This document shows, piece after piece, positions 26,258 to 38,774 of a DNA stretch of 64,000 nucleotides. The stretch is from the NCBI GenBank assembly GCA_035582835.1, contig JAYKAV010002486.1:801860-865859 (forward strand), read 5' to 3'. This stretch comes from Phoebastria nigripes. Its lineage: Eukaryota > Chordata > Aves > Procellariiformes > Diomedeidae. Both the position numbers and the translations under genes were made by a program. Each line of letters starts with the position of its first letter. The first letter of the stretch is position 1. The notes under the pieces were generated by a model that saw nothing but the letters and a program-made list of their open reading frames with translations, made no database searches and was not told the DNA's origin.

Positions 26258-28328
26258 ACTTTTAGCTACAGTTTTGCTGATGTTTTTAATTGCGAAGGTA
26301 GCTATCTTGCTGTCAAGCTTTTTTTCACTTAGCTGGACTTTTTTTTTAACACCTTTTTAAGACTCTGAAAGTGCTCTTCAGCCCCTAGTAATATTAAATA
26401 AGTCCAAATAGGAAATGTTTTTCAGCCTCCTTGGAAAAGTTTTCTTGATTGCCTGTTCCACGTGGGGATGAACCCAAGTATGTTCACCTCTTTTCAAACT
26501 GGAGAAATGAAGAAATCAGATAGACTGGTTCTCATTCAGGACAGACATAAATGTTACGTGAATGGGGGCATGAAAGGGGAAGCTTATTCCCTGTCTCAGG
26601 TTTAAAAGCAAAAGTCACACCATACAAAATAAGGGGGGCACAGCCTATCCTTCCCTTGCAATTCTGTTTCTGGTCTTGCTCACCTCAGAATGACTGAAAA
26701 CACAGTATTTTGGCCACTCATCTGAGAAAAAGGCAAATATTAGCTCTGAATCTCATTTTTCTTTTTTTTCCTTTTTTTCCCCCAGCATAGTCATCTTTAT
26801 TGAAGCACATCTATTTTCTGCACAAACTTTTGGTTTTGAGCAGTTGACATATTTGTGACAGAAAGCTATTTTGCCAGAAAAATTCCTACCAACTCCAATA
26901 TTGATCTTTTGGAGGGTAGTAGCAGGACTCCAATTCTATCAGGAATTCCATCAGCAAATGTAAAAGTAGAGAGTTTGAGGCATGTATTTTCAAATATTTT
27001 CTCTAATTTGAGAAAGAGAATTCACATCTCCCGTTGCCTTTTGCCTTGCTTCTACAAATAAGCCAGATTTCTTCTTACTTGAAAATGTCATTGTACTTGT
27101 TCCTTCAGCTGCTCTAAGCCAGCAGAGTGAAACATCTCTATATTTTGTAAAAGAATACATAAACTTTGCTATGTGAATCTTTCTGCCTCGTTCAAATTAA
27201 TCTTTATACGTGATTAAGTATCATAACTATTCTTTTGTTGCATTAAGATAAAATAACAACTTTTATATGTAAAATGCCAGATAACACTTTCCATTTAAGC
27301 TTTCCCAACTGTAAATGTAGAGCATGAGAGCTAAGGTAAAATTATTAATATGACAGAGAAATGCATTACTGTGGCATCGTATTTGGTGNGTGGGAGGGGT
27401 GACAGGATGGGTAGCACAGGTACAACGTAGGGATAGATATCCAAATGTTCACCACTGCATGTCTTCAGCTGGGCGCTCACCTTCTGAAATGGGAATAGAA
27501 ATTGTCATGTAAATAGATTTATTATCTCTCAGAAACATTTATTTTTAACTCATGATTTCTTAGCATCCATTGCTCTAGATTCCTGCAGCCATAGTCATGC
27601 AGTTTATAAAACCCTGCTCTGCTCAGAAACATAACTTTAAAAAGAAAACTAATTGCTCTTCCCAATCATCGAGATAGGTTTTTCCAGTAGAACAACTATT
27701 TTCCTTCCCTTTGCCCAGGCTCTGTTTCTCTTTTCTGTTTGGTGCCCGTTATTCACCCGTGCCATTCTCAGCGATGAAAATTGAGTAAAATTGCAATGCC
27801 ATCGACTGGCTCAATAGCAAACTTTGGTGTCTAATACTGAAAAGTTTGACCCTGTTCAGCTAAGGGATTCATGNCTGAAACATGGAAAATGGTATATGTA
27901 ATGAGTAGGAAATTGGAAGAAACAGTTAGTTACGAGAGAAGAGGAAGAAATAATAACATTTTAAACTTGTTTTCTTCTGAAACTAAATTGTACAGCATCT
28001 ATCTGCATGTATTTGTAAACAAATGGCTGTATATTGCCCTATGTGGCTATAACTGCTCAGTTTGCTAGATCTGCCAGTTCTTGTCACTGTGTTTCTGATG
28101 TTGTAAAGAGCTTGAAAGTCTTAACAGGGTTTTTCAGAGAAGAGAAAAGTGGAGAAATTTGCACCAGACCTCTGTGTTAAGAGGTTAGAGAGAGTCCTGA
28201 CNTGTTGCAGTGAGATATTTTAATGGAGAAAGGGTCACAACCGAAAATTGTGCTCTTAGTATACTCTGGAGTCTCTGTGACCCTAAGCTGGCAGGATTGC
28301 TGACAGTTTTCCCTGGACTCGCAAGAAA

Positions 28329-28342
28329 GCGCCATGTAGTGG
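28329..28342 (-). promoter_or_regulatory. CTCF-like motif
   Basis: On the minus strand the sequence reads GGCCACTACATGGCGC. This differs at one position from CCACTAGATGGCGC, a frequent form of the CTCF core. It lies 7 bp before copy A of the 112-bp dispersed block, and is not part of the shared block. Occupancy cannot be judged from sequence. Confidence 0.35.
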
Positions 28343-28348
28343 CCTTTT

Positions 28349-28461
28349 TGGCAAGGCTGTGGGATGCCATATTCCCTGACAGGTCGTGTGTAATCTGCCT
28401 GATGACTTGGTGCCTGTCTACCTGGGCTAGAGCTGGGTGCTTTCTTTTTTTTGGTTGACTT
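28349..28461. repeat. dispersed 112-bp block, copy A
   Basis: Starts TGGCAAGGCTGTGGGATGCC and ends in a T run followed by GGTTGACT. It matches copy B at 31681-31792 with three substitutions (C/T at the positions corresponding to TCGTG/TTGTG, AATCT/AATTT and TGATG/TGACG) plus a T-run length difference. The flanks share nothing further. Both copies are in the same orientation, 3.3 kb apart. The family is unknown to me. Confidence 0.95.
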
Positions 28462-30841
28462 TTTAAACAAAATACAAAACATAGCTTTATCACAAAACTT
28501 GTTAGGAACAATTTATTTTAAAAATATAAATGGATTTTTTAAATGAATGATTTTAATAATTTTGCTTTGAAAACATTTTAGGCTTCAGATTTTCAATAAA
28601 ACTGTTTATAGGGTAAAATAGGTGGGGTTGTTTCTTAAAGGTATCTTACGACAAATAATTGGAATTTTTAACCTGCTCCAACATACCCCTCTATGGATTA
28701 AATAACATTCCTAGAAGGCTTCACTATGCTTTTTTACTCTGATCTGGTATATCTACTCATTCAGAGTATTCTCAGAAATCATGCTGTACATTCAAATGAA
28801 CCCATCATGATTTCAATGAATACCAAAGCAATTAATAATGATTAAACACTTACATTAAATGTCATTCTCTGTATTTCAGTTAGAAAAGAATTTCTGGCAT
28901 CTATTTTTACTTGAAGAGAGTCACATTGCCCACAGAAAATTTCAAGTGCATACTCAAAGTTTAGCAATTAGCATAGATCAGAAGGCCAGGAACAGAACAG
29001 ACAGCAAGAAGCAGTTTGGAGTTTTGGTTGTTTCATGGGAGGCATGTGCTTTCTCAAGCTGTTTCTTTCCTGGAATCAAGATGAGAATCAACATGCAGAA
29101 AAAATCCTTTCCAGCTTTTTGAAGAAGAGAAGAGATGGGAGAGGTTTCTTTGTTGCTGTTGTCACATTTGGTTACGAAAACCCAGAGTGGAAGTTTGAGT
29201 GCATCCACTTTCCCCGGGTCTTTCGGCAGTCCTGAGGTGTTAGAAGAGGTTTTTTCTGTTTAGTTTGTCACAGTGGGCCTTTCAGCTGTCACTTCTGAAG
29301 CAGACTGCTGGGCTAATGGAGGCCCCCTTACCCTCCCTTACCCGGTTTCCTTTGTGACCACACATTTTTATATACACAGACACTAATAGTGGGGAGGGAA
29401 ACAGGAGACAGTCAGAGCAGTTTCGTATATGTCTGATCATATAAAATACAATAAGCCTTGTAGTGGGGTTGAAAAGAAGGTGAGGATATAAACATCCTCC
29501 AGGGACAGTTTGTCATTGATTTATGACAAAATCTTCTCCAAAAATCAAATTGAAATGGTTTCCATTTTGTGTTTTGTGGGCCCCACCATAATAGCAGCCT
29601 CGTCACCTTTCAAAGGACGAAAGGTAAAAGAGTGGTAAGTTCAATGCTTGTACAGCAGTTCAATATATCTTTTCTGGCATGATTGTGGACTAGAAGGACA
29701 TGCAGTTGCTGAACTTGTAATAAGATTCAGTAGTTCTGATAAAAGTAAATTATTTATCACTCACTGCCCCTTTTATAGGCTTGATGGTGTTTATAACTGT
29801 ATTACCCAGCGTCTTTCACTGCGCAGGATAGAGTCTGCCTCGCTAAAGAGGAATTAAATACAGCACCTGACTGACAGGGTACGGAGCAGATGGGCAAACG
29901 GATAGTGCAACTTCATCTTCGTCACTTCTTGCGTGGTGGCCTTTATGAAAGAAGAAACACACTTTTTTCCCCTTTTTCTCAGGGTATAGCAAAGTGACAT
30001 TAATCTGCCATGATTGAGATATCAGTTTGGTTAGCAGGCACGAAGCAACCTTAAGCAAAAGGGCAGAGCAGCTTGAGAAATGTTGGTTGTTAGTCTTTGG
30101 TAACAACCCGATCAAGAAGCCCTGAAGTGGTTCAAATCACAGACTGCCTGCTAAGTGGTCTTCGGGGAGGCTGTTCTGCATCTAATCCTGCTGAGAGAAA
30201 TATGAACAGGAGTAGACTGGAGATCAATGTAGGTGCCTTGCTCAGGATATTAACTACCCCACCTTCACTTCTGACTGTTGCAGCATGACAACTCTATCCC
30301 CAGAGGGGCAGAGGATTCTGCTGGGGTCTGTAGCAAGGTCTGTTGAAAGCAGGAGAATTGACATTTTGCTGATTGTCTCGACTGCTTTGACATCTCACAG
30401 GCAGTACAAATGATCACTTATGTAAAGGTTATTTGAATAAAGGTAACATCCCTTGGTGTGACTTAGCTGTGAAAGCGTTCCAGTTCCCTTTAGGTGTCCC
30501 TCTGAGATTTCTAGTCTCCTAAAATGTGCATGTATTTCTAATTTGCCTGTAGGCTAAGAAAAAGCTGGAATCTAAAGTCTATAGAGCTTGTCTGAACTGG
30601 CAGAATACACTGAAACTAGGCTTATTCAAAAAGGCTCTTTCAGGGCTACAAACAAGACATGAAAAAAAAAAATTGAGACATTTCTGTCTCAGGGAGCTCC
30701 TTTACTAAAAGCATCAAAGCAGGGTGGGAGCTGCCAGGAAACTGCTGGGATGGATGCTCCTGCACACAGAGTTACTGGGTAAGTGAAGGATTTGCTCTGC
30801 AGCGGGGAGCTTTTCTGCGCAGCCCGAGGGCTGCCCACTCC

Positions 30842-30888
30842 CCAGTGGCATGGAGAGGGTTCCTCCAGTGGCATGGGGAAGGGGTCCT
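30842..30888. repeat. two-copy imperfect minisatellite
   Basis: Unit CCAGTGGCATGGAGAGGGTT then CCT is followed directly by CCAGTGGCATGGGGAAGGGG then TCCT. The units are 23 and 24 bp and differ at a few positions. It sits in a GC-richer patch with no recognised gene. Confidence 0.8.
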
Positions 30889-31680
30889 CCCTCCTGAGCA
30901 TGCGTTTTGAGAGAAGAAGTCATACAGCTTGAGCTCTCATTTAGCTTTTCAGTCTTTGCGAGCACTTGAATCCTGTTCACAGGGTTTTCTCAGCAGCTCC
31001 CCTTAGGGCTAGAGATGTTGGAGAGGGAGAGATGTGCTGTTTTGTTTTGTTTTTTAAACCAACATCCAACATTTTTAGATGAAACTATTTAACTCAAGGA
31101 GATGAAGCTTTAAGATGCACCATCAAATATTGCAAAGGGCTCATGATAGTTCAACAGCAAAACTGTATTAGATGTAGCCTGGACACTCATTCTTCACCGC
31201 TCCTGTTGCAGGGGAGCCTGGAGTAGTNGTATGGCAGAGACACTTGCGCAGAATCCCTCTAGAAAGGGGAAAGCCCATGTCCTGATGCCCTAAACCAAAC
31301 CTGCCATGCACTGTCAGAGCTCTTCTGGAGACTTGTGCAATTAGACCCTGCATCTGCACGCCCATATAGGCATTTTCTTCGTTAACTGTATAGTTAACTA
31401 TATCTAATTAGTGTACACAGACATATCTGAATCATGCAAAAATCTGTCATGGAAAATTGCAAGCGTAATTTTAGATACTGCTTTTCTTCATGTCTGAAAA
31501 ATTCTCAGATACTTTGCTGCACTGATAGATACTGTTAGATNATAAGCCAAAATGAAGTTACCCTAGGTTAGTAAAAATGGTATGCATCTGTAGGTGAATA
31601 AGTTCAGTTTGTCTGAGTACTTGTCCTGAGCTCTGAATTAACCTGATGCAAAATCATTCTGAAAAGATCACATCTGGGAT

Positions 31681-31792
31681 TGGCAAGGCTGTGGGATGCC
31701 ATATTCCCTGACAGGTTGTGTGTAATTTGCCTGACGACTTGGTGCCTGTCTACCTGGGCTAGAGCTGGGTGCTTTCTTATTTTGGTTGACTT
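31681..31792. repeat. dispersed 112-bp block, copy B
   Basis: Second copy of the block described at 28349-28461, same orientation. Downstream the sequence continues GGGATTAAACCCAGTACT, which copy A lacks. The two copies sit at similar distances after an isolated N (147 bp from 28202, 140 bp from 31541), which leaves an assembly cause open. Confidence 0.95.
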
Positions 31793-33883
31793 GGGATTAA
31801 ACCCAGTACTACTGCGTTGTGCTGTAACGTGGGAGCTGTGGTCAGAAGCATTTGAAACTCCCCCGTGTCTCAGAAACTCCCTTAGTTATGCTCCTGTGAT
31901 AAACTGGAGCTAAGGGAAGGAGGCCCTGGCCACTTTATTTGCAGAAATGTGCTGACTACCTTTGTAATTATGCTCTGGTCCTACTTCTAGGCTCAAGAGG
32001 GGTCATGAACCTGGTGCAAATGTGGGTTCATGTGTTGATTACAAAATAGCCTGTGAAGTGGTATCATACTAAAATCATATGAGGGTCACATGGTAGTTAC
32101 GTGAACAGATTTCTTATTGCTCCTTTCCAAAGAGTTTCTGCTGTGACACCAAGGTGTCACCAAATATGCTGAAAAAAACCCACATTTGTACATTCTCTGC
32201 AATATAGCTCAAAAGCTTTGTACCTGAGTAGTAATATTCCTTAGGAGGCTGTTCTTATTAGGCCATGGACCAGAAATCCTGATTTACCTTAAAGAGAGTA
32301 AAACTTGAGCCTACTGCTGTTGCACAGAGAAATTTTCATGGCTCTGGAAGTGGTGGCAAGGTTTCCATCAGAAAGGCACAAAACTTCAATCACCTTTCAC
32401 AAGAGAAGATCTACACTCTCTACTGACACAGAAAAGCTATAATACATTTGAGTGTGGGGAAGAGAACTGGTGATTTTTTCTGTGTATTTTAGTTGTAAAG
32501 TTTTGCTACAGCTCTTTTTTAAAATNAAAATGCTGTACCATAAGTACATTAAGAACATGAGCTGATGCCAAGCTATAGCAGACATCTGGAATTGTCTGTT
32601 GGATTCATAATTGCAGTAAATTAGTGTATGATGATTTTTATAATAAATTATGAAATGCCAAGTTAATTATTAATTATTGGACACTTGTTATACAGTATTG
32701 CCTGTCAATGAGTGACTCCATCTGGTCTGAAACTATTGCAAATACTGTAAAGCAAGACTGTTTAAAGAGTAGGAAGGACTTCATAACATGCAAAGTAAAA
32801 TGATGACAAAATAGAAAAGAACAACTATTTCCAACTTATGATTTCATTTGTTTGGTGCTTAGGTTCAGTGAAATTCTTGCTAAACAACTTTTCAGAGTCC
32901 TGTAAGGGACCATCCTTCCATGCAGAGCTGATTGCATGAAGTTCCCTTCTGATGCAGTCTGCCTGCTAACCCATGTTCTCACTGACCTGTAGGTCCACCT
33001 GCTGTCCAAGAGGAGTGGACTAGCAATGAGAGAAGAAATTCTTTCTCTCTTGTCATTGTCATTAGCAGACTTTTGTTAGACTTTCTGTATTGAGGAAAAG
33101 TAATCATTGCTAACACTGTGAGGAATACTGACTGAGCAATACAAGGTGAAGTGAATTTGATGCTGCTGTGCTCTGGAAGCCCAAACTGGAGTAGCCATCT
33201 TCGCTAGGGTCATTCTAGACAGCAAAGAATGGCACTGACATCACATTTAATTACTCTGGTTTGGCAGACTCTTTATAGGAGCTTGCCAGATTTGTTTCTA
33301 AGTGTCCCCAAAATCAGTGTGCTTGATCAACCCTCCCCTTGCTTGCTGCAGCTTTCTTGCTTTTTGTCATATTTCGCCATTTGCTTTCCAACGAGAGCAG
33401 GAGGTTTCCTTTGCTGGGTATGTTGGTTGACCTCCCACATGCCATATTCATTTCCTTCTAACAAGGCATTTCAAATGTATAGTTGCAATTTGATTGCTGA
33501 AAGGCATTTGAGCATGCTTAGTGATAGCAGTGTGATACCAGAAACAAGGGGCTTTCGCTGGTGTGACTATTTGTCTCTGTAATCCCACCATTCAAGTGGG
33601 ATGTGATCAGCTGGCCCAGCTTCATGCAAGCGTTGCTCACACCCAAAGCTATGAGGCTTCCCAGGTTCTAGGTCTAAATATTTTTCTTCCCAATTTGAAA
33701 AACAGGACTCCAGGTCTGAGCTGGGTCTCTCAAACATCGAGTCAATGTGGATGATTCCTCCACCTTTTGGGTTTCATTGTGATTTGTTTTTGATGATACA
33801 CTCGCAGCTTCCCTTTAGAAAGGATTTTACTTCAGTTACACATCTGCTATTGACAGCCAGCTAATCACACCCATTTGAAATCT

Positions 33884-33957
33884 TTGGGCCAGAAACTCCA
33901 CTGGTGTCATTTCAGTTGACACGTACTGATTTCCTGAAGGCAGCTGAAGATGTGGCA
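33884..33957. mobile_element. degraded palindromic MITE-like element
   Basis: Begins GGGCCAGAAACTCCACTGG with TGTCATTTCAG and ends GCAGCTGAAGATGTGGC. This mirrors an old amniote element of the form GGGCCAGATCCTCAGCTGG ... CCAGCTGAGGATCTGGCC with terminal inverted repeats. The centre is eroded. It is recognised by pattern only; no family name is claimed. Confidence 0.4.
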
Positions 33958-34236
33958 AGATATACAGACCTCTCTTGCAACCGCTTTTACTTATGGATGG
34001 TTTGAGTGATCAGTTTCTACTAAAAGGCCAGTTATTTTCTTCTCTTGGACCACAGTAAATTTTTAGGTCCTTCCCCGCCTTGTTTGTTTTTCTCCTCTTC
34101 CTTCTTAAGCGTCAGTGGCTTTGGGTTTTTTTTCTTTTTGTTTGTGTGTGATCTGTTTCCTGAATCTTCCTCTTAATTCTGTGTTTGACTCATTTCTCTG
34201 TGCTTTCTGCAAAAATCATTTCGTTTCTATTTCTAG

Positions 34237-34503
34237 GCAACATCTGACCATCTCTTCTGTCCTTCCTGCTTGTCACCGTACTCCCTGCCAGAGTCGGCAC
34301 AATAAGTCAGAGAGAAACAAATGTCTCGCTTGCCAATACATTTTCTACTTTCTGCTGTCCAGACTGCAAGGGTTAATTTTCATTCAAACTTCAGTCACAG
34401 GCAACCCTAAAGAGAGATTTTTTCACGCTTGCCACAGCATCTTTCCTCCGTTAAAATTCTTTTCCAAATAAAATGATGTGGTTTAGGGCCTGACCTTGCC
34501 CAG
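34237..34503 (+). other. exon-like segment with strong splice signals, coding unlikely
   Basis: A long pyrimidine tract (about 34105-34234) ends in TTTCTATTTCTAG at 34236, and 267 bp later there is CCCAG|GTGAGTAC, close to the donor consensus. One frame is open until a stop at 34469-34471, and the peptide resembles nothing known. If real it would be a non-coding or terminal exon. Chance pairs of good splice sites are common in long introns. Confidence 0.2.
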
Positions 34504-35201
34504 GTGAGTACTCAGAAGAATTTTCTGGATTACACCCAGAAGAGCTTTTATTTTTCACCAAACAAAACAAATTGCTTTCTTGCCGACCTCCAGCTGTCTC
34601 AGAACCAAATCACAGCAATTAACAAGTAAGACTGATACTCTGCGACTCGGTTGCCACTTGACTGCAGGATGTCATCAGCATTTAGCTGCTTTTTTCCCTT
34701 CCTTGGGGTAGTGCTTCTGGTGGTAATCACCTCATCTATCAATTACAGTGGGTGTCTTCTCAACCAGGGTTGAGACTCTGCAGACNCCTGTCACTGTGAA
34801 TAGTCACACTCACACCAAGGGAAGGTATTTCTGGTGTTTTATGAGAGTAACAGGTGCAGAAATTTGTATGGAGCATTTCCATCAGCAAAGGAACAACAGA
34901 CAGAGGAAGAACTGAGTAGGGAAACANGTGTAGGGTTCAGGGAAACAGCAAGTTTCCTCGATGCCTTTTGAGGCCACTTCCAACAACCCTGGCCCTTGTC
35001 CAGGACAAAACCACTTGCAGTCTTCCGTGTGTAATTTCTCACGCTGCAAATTGATCAGGAAGCTGGCTGCAGCCAAGTGCAGCGCATTTGGATGTGTACA
35101 GCCAATTTAAATAAACTCAGTGAAGCAGGTCGTCCATAGCCAGAAGCACAAATTATTCTATTGCTGGTGGTTTTCTGGCAATAGGGCTAATATTTTTTCA
35201 G

Positions 35202-35320
35202 TGTTTTGGTTGCACATGGCTGTCTCAGCTCTCCTGAGCACCTGTGGTCACCTTTACCCTCACACCAGATACAAGCTCATGGTCCTGAAGAAAGCCCTCG
35301 GTTCAGCTTATGGTTTGAAG
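35202..35320 (+). other. exon-like open segment with in-phase downstream acceptor
   Basis: An acceptor AATATTTTTTCAG ends at 35201 and a donor TTGAAG|GTAAGATG lies at 35320/35321. The frame is open throughout and ends on a full codon. The next strong acceptor, TGTTTTCCCTTCCAG (to 36003), is followed in the same phase by 26 codons and a TGA. The peptide is not recognised. This is a weak prediction with no homology support. Confidence 0.2.
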
Positions 35321-35699
35321 GTAAGATGACAGATTCCAGGGAAAGATCCAGACTTTCAGCAGATGCAGCTACTGAGTAATATCTATTCTAGAGTCTATCA
35401 CGCACGAATCCTGGCTTTCTGCTAGAAGTAACTGTCTGTTTTTATGTATATATTTTTTATTTGATTCCTTGGCACTGAGGGACTGACTGGATTCTGTCAT
35501 ATTCCAGAGAGTGAGCAGCAAAGGCAGAATTTAGCAGTTTTATCTCAACTAACAAACGATGCATTTGTTGATTTATTGTTTATTTTACTTCTGCGTTAAA
35601 ATGTGGTGCTTAAGAACTGTATTTTAATTGCAAATGAAAGAAACATAGTCTTCTTGCTTCTGTGGGATGAACGCCTGCCTTCCAAGACTGACTGAGAGG

Positions 35700-35935
35700 A
35701 GAAGGCACTTTTGCCTTTCTCCTCAGAAACCCTGGGGAAGATTGGGAGCACGGAGGAGCTCAGCCGGGGCAAACGGGTTCCTCCATTGGGCGGCAAGCGT
35801 GCTGACTCAGCCGGCGCAGGAGGCTGCCTGGCACCGGCGCCGTGGCTGCGTGGGTGGGTGGAGAGGAGGCTGGGAGAGCGCCGTGCCACGTGGGATCCTG
35901 CAACAGTTCCTCTGAGCTGGGGGGCATCAAGGAGT
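35700..35935. promoter_or_regulatory. small GC-rich pocket with promoter/enhancer motifs
   Basis: A short CpG-richer patch in AT-rich DNA. It contains ATTGGGCGG (35785-35793), an inverted CCAAT box overlapping a GC box; TGCTGACTCAGC (35800-35811), 12 of 13 positions of the Maf/NF-E2 (MARE) consensus; and the palindromic E-box CACGTG (35887-35892). Such a cluster suits an alternative promoter or an enhancer. No transcript start is visible. Confidence 0.4.
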
Positions 35936-38774
35936 CATTAAATGCGGGCTCAGGGACACTGTCCTAAGTACATGATTTCTCGGTAACCTGTTTTCCCTTC
36001 CAGGTGCTCCAGATCTCTAAACTCTGCATTTGTTGCCATAGTGAGAGGACCCAGCTCAGACAGCAAATGCTTGCTTTTATTTGACAGAGGTCCAAATAAA
36101 AATAAGGGCAGAACAGTCCTGCATAGTCCTACAGAGAATCCTTCTCTGCCTTCTGTGTTTGACTCTCACCCAGTGAAAATTCATGCTCTTGGAAAGAAAT
36201 GTGCTCAGGATGGCACAGTGCAACGTGCCCTGGGGAACTGCATTCAGGGCTGGAGCCGCTGGGACACCCCTGAGGGACAGGGAATGCAAAAAGAAGATGC
36301 AGAAATGCAGAAAGAGTAGCTCATTTGTTTCCTGGTTGAGAAGGGTAAACAGTGTGGGAAGGAAGAGAAGAGAAACATATCTGTACTGACCACAATAGCA
36401 CTGTACGATCTCTCCAAGCCAGAGGAGAGCAATCCCATAGCCAGGAAGGAAGGACAGACTTCTCCCAGGACTTGAGCTAGCAGTGCTGTGTATGTGGACC
36501 TCTGGAGTGCTCTAACATAGAGCTCCTCTGTGGCGCATGTGGTGCATATCCTGGGGGTCTCAGAAAAGGCTTTTCTTTGATGCATGTGCCCTGCAAGTCA
36601 GCAGTTAGGCTTTCCTTCCTGCCAAGATCTTTCTACATAGTTTTTAATCTAAATAACAGTTGATATGCACACTATCACCTGTCTAGCTATCTCTTTCTCT
36701 AGACTTACTGCCTGGAAAGACTCAGAGGCAAGGTTTTGCTCACCTCTGTTAAATGACCATCCTCATTTGTGACAGTGCCATGAAAGGAAGCCCTTCAAGT
36801 AGGCAGAACAAGTGTGCTAGTAAGAAGAAACTNGGTCAAATATCTCCTAAAAAGAAAGACAAACATCCAGGTACAGGAGCATTGATCATGCTGCCTGTGT
36901 GATCAATGGGAATTTTGCCAATGACTCCAATGGGAATGAATTGGCAGGAAAGGGAATGGGAAATATTTGTAAAGAAGTGCATCAGCTTTGCATTCGTAGA
37001 AGAAAAAGCAGCTAAATTAGCAACCGTCCCATTAGAAGGTGCTCAGGGAAATCGAGATTCATTGCTTCTATCTTCCAGGCATTATCTGTACATTTTTACT
37101 TTAACTTCTGATTAGAACATTTAATTGGACTAAGCCCCATTTTTTCCCCCTGTATGCAATGTAATAGGCTCAAGCAAGAAATTAAGTTTAAAAGAAATGA
37201 GAGAAGTCTCATATAGTAGGGTGTATAAGGATGTTCTTTCTTCAGAGACTGAGATGCCAGCAGTCCCTCCCCTGCAAGTGCTGACCTTGTGCCATGGCAA
37301 ACCAAGAAGTGACACCGTTGTCAGTGTCTCCAGCTAGACACACAGGGAGGTCACATTTAAACATGACCTTCACTACTGCACATACAGTAGGCGAGGGGTA
37401 TCAACCCTCAGCCATCTCGCTCAACCACATCTTTGCCATTACCCAGTTTGTGAAAGCTGAAGACTTACCGAACACAACAGGTGGTACATTAAACTCAATT
37501 TGCAAATTTGGAGGCCCCTTCTGAAAACGTGATCCCTGGTGGTAAAAATTTGTGTTGAAAGATACAGTAGTGTAAGCGGGAATAGTCCATGATTTCTTGG
37601 GTTGGCAAAAGAGCAGCGAGTGCTCTGGAGGTTACCCCAGAGCACTGATTCCCTGCGTGACCTAAAACTGGTCTCTTGAAAGAGTGGCTTAGCAATTGCA
37701 GCTGAAAGCAAAACTTATCAGAACACCAGATACTGTGTTAGATTTGAGCTTTCTGGATCAACATAACCCCATAACTGACAGACAGTTTTCCTGATGAAAT
37801 AGAAGCATATTCCATGACTCTACTAATCAACTAAGTTTCCATATGTGATGTGATTCTCTTCATTAACCAGATTTGTTCCTTCATCTCAGTTCTCTAAAAT
37901 ACCAGCTTTTAAGGCTTTGCCAAACTACTAATTCTTACTTTCCAACAGTCAGTTATGAAAAACTGTGGTTTTGAAAATATAGCCTTTCTGTGAGCAATCT
38001 CAGCCTTTTGCAGTAATGATATCCCAAAATACTTCTGGAGACAAATGTTTACCCTTTATTACAGGAGCAAATGTTCCTTTTAGTAGTAAATGGACAGTTA
38101 CTTACATGGCACCCTTCTTTATCAGCAACATGGAAAAATAAAGCAATACTAAAATATGGTTGCAGCAAAGATGTCATCTGGTATGTAATTTTTCCCTCTT
38201 TCATGTAAACAACATATTTGTATTTTTTATATGAAATACATTCTGAATGTAGAAAAAAGAATCCCTTGGTAGAACTTGCTTTCTCTACTAACAAATGGCT
38301 TAACGTTAGTAAGTAGGCAATATTCCTAGCTTGTAGCTTTTCTCATTATGTATGACATCATCCTAAAAAGTGAGACCATTGTTATGCCAGAAAATAGTGT
38401 AGAGCAACAAATCAGAATATCATGAGGAACTGGGTGACCAGAGGACTAAAATAGATTAGGTAATAGAAAATTGGGTAAAATGTAATTGCACTTAAAGGAG
38501 AGTAACACGATCTTTTCAGGTAAACTGGGAATTCATTGGTTTAAAATGAAAAAGGAGAAGAAAACCAGGGTGTGTTACTCCATGACAGAGTGGCTGTAAG
38601 CAATAATTATCATGCAATTATGAAAAACTCAAATCTGATATTAATGTAGCACATGAAGCATTTTCAGAAAAAAAGAGGAAAGTATAAAAGTCATTGTACA
38701 ATATAGATTATTGGAAATAGCTCTGGNTATCTGTATGCTAGAAAGATGAATTAAAATTAGAATTGGTGCAGGGA

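Larger units (their letters stand above)
26258..38774. other. non-coding DNA with small repeats and possible regulatory pockets
   Basis: No protein-coding gene is recognised over 12.5 kb. Separate entries cover the 112-bp dispersed pair, the CTCF-like motif, a two-copy minisatellite, a MITE-like remnant and a GC-rich pocket. Isolated N bases are frequent here (10 between 27389 and 38727). Two segments have exon-like splice signals (34237-34503 and 35202-35320) but no recognisable protein. Confidence 0.6.

Noticed and set aside
33229..33582. Open frame of 117 codons on the plus strand
   Set aside because: No recognisable motif, no good splice sites around it, composition like the surrounding non-coding DNA.
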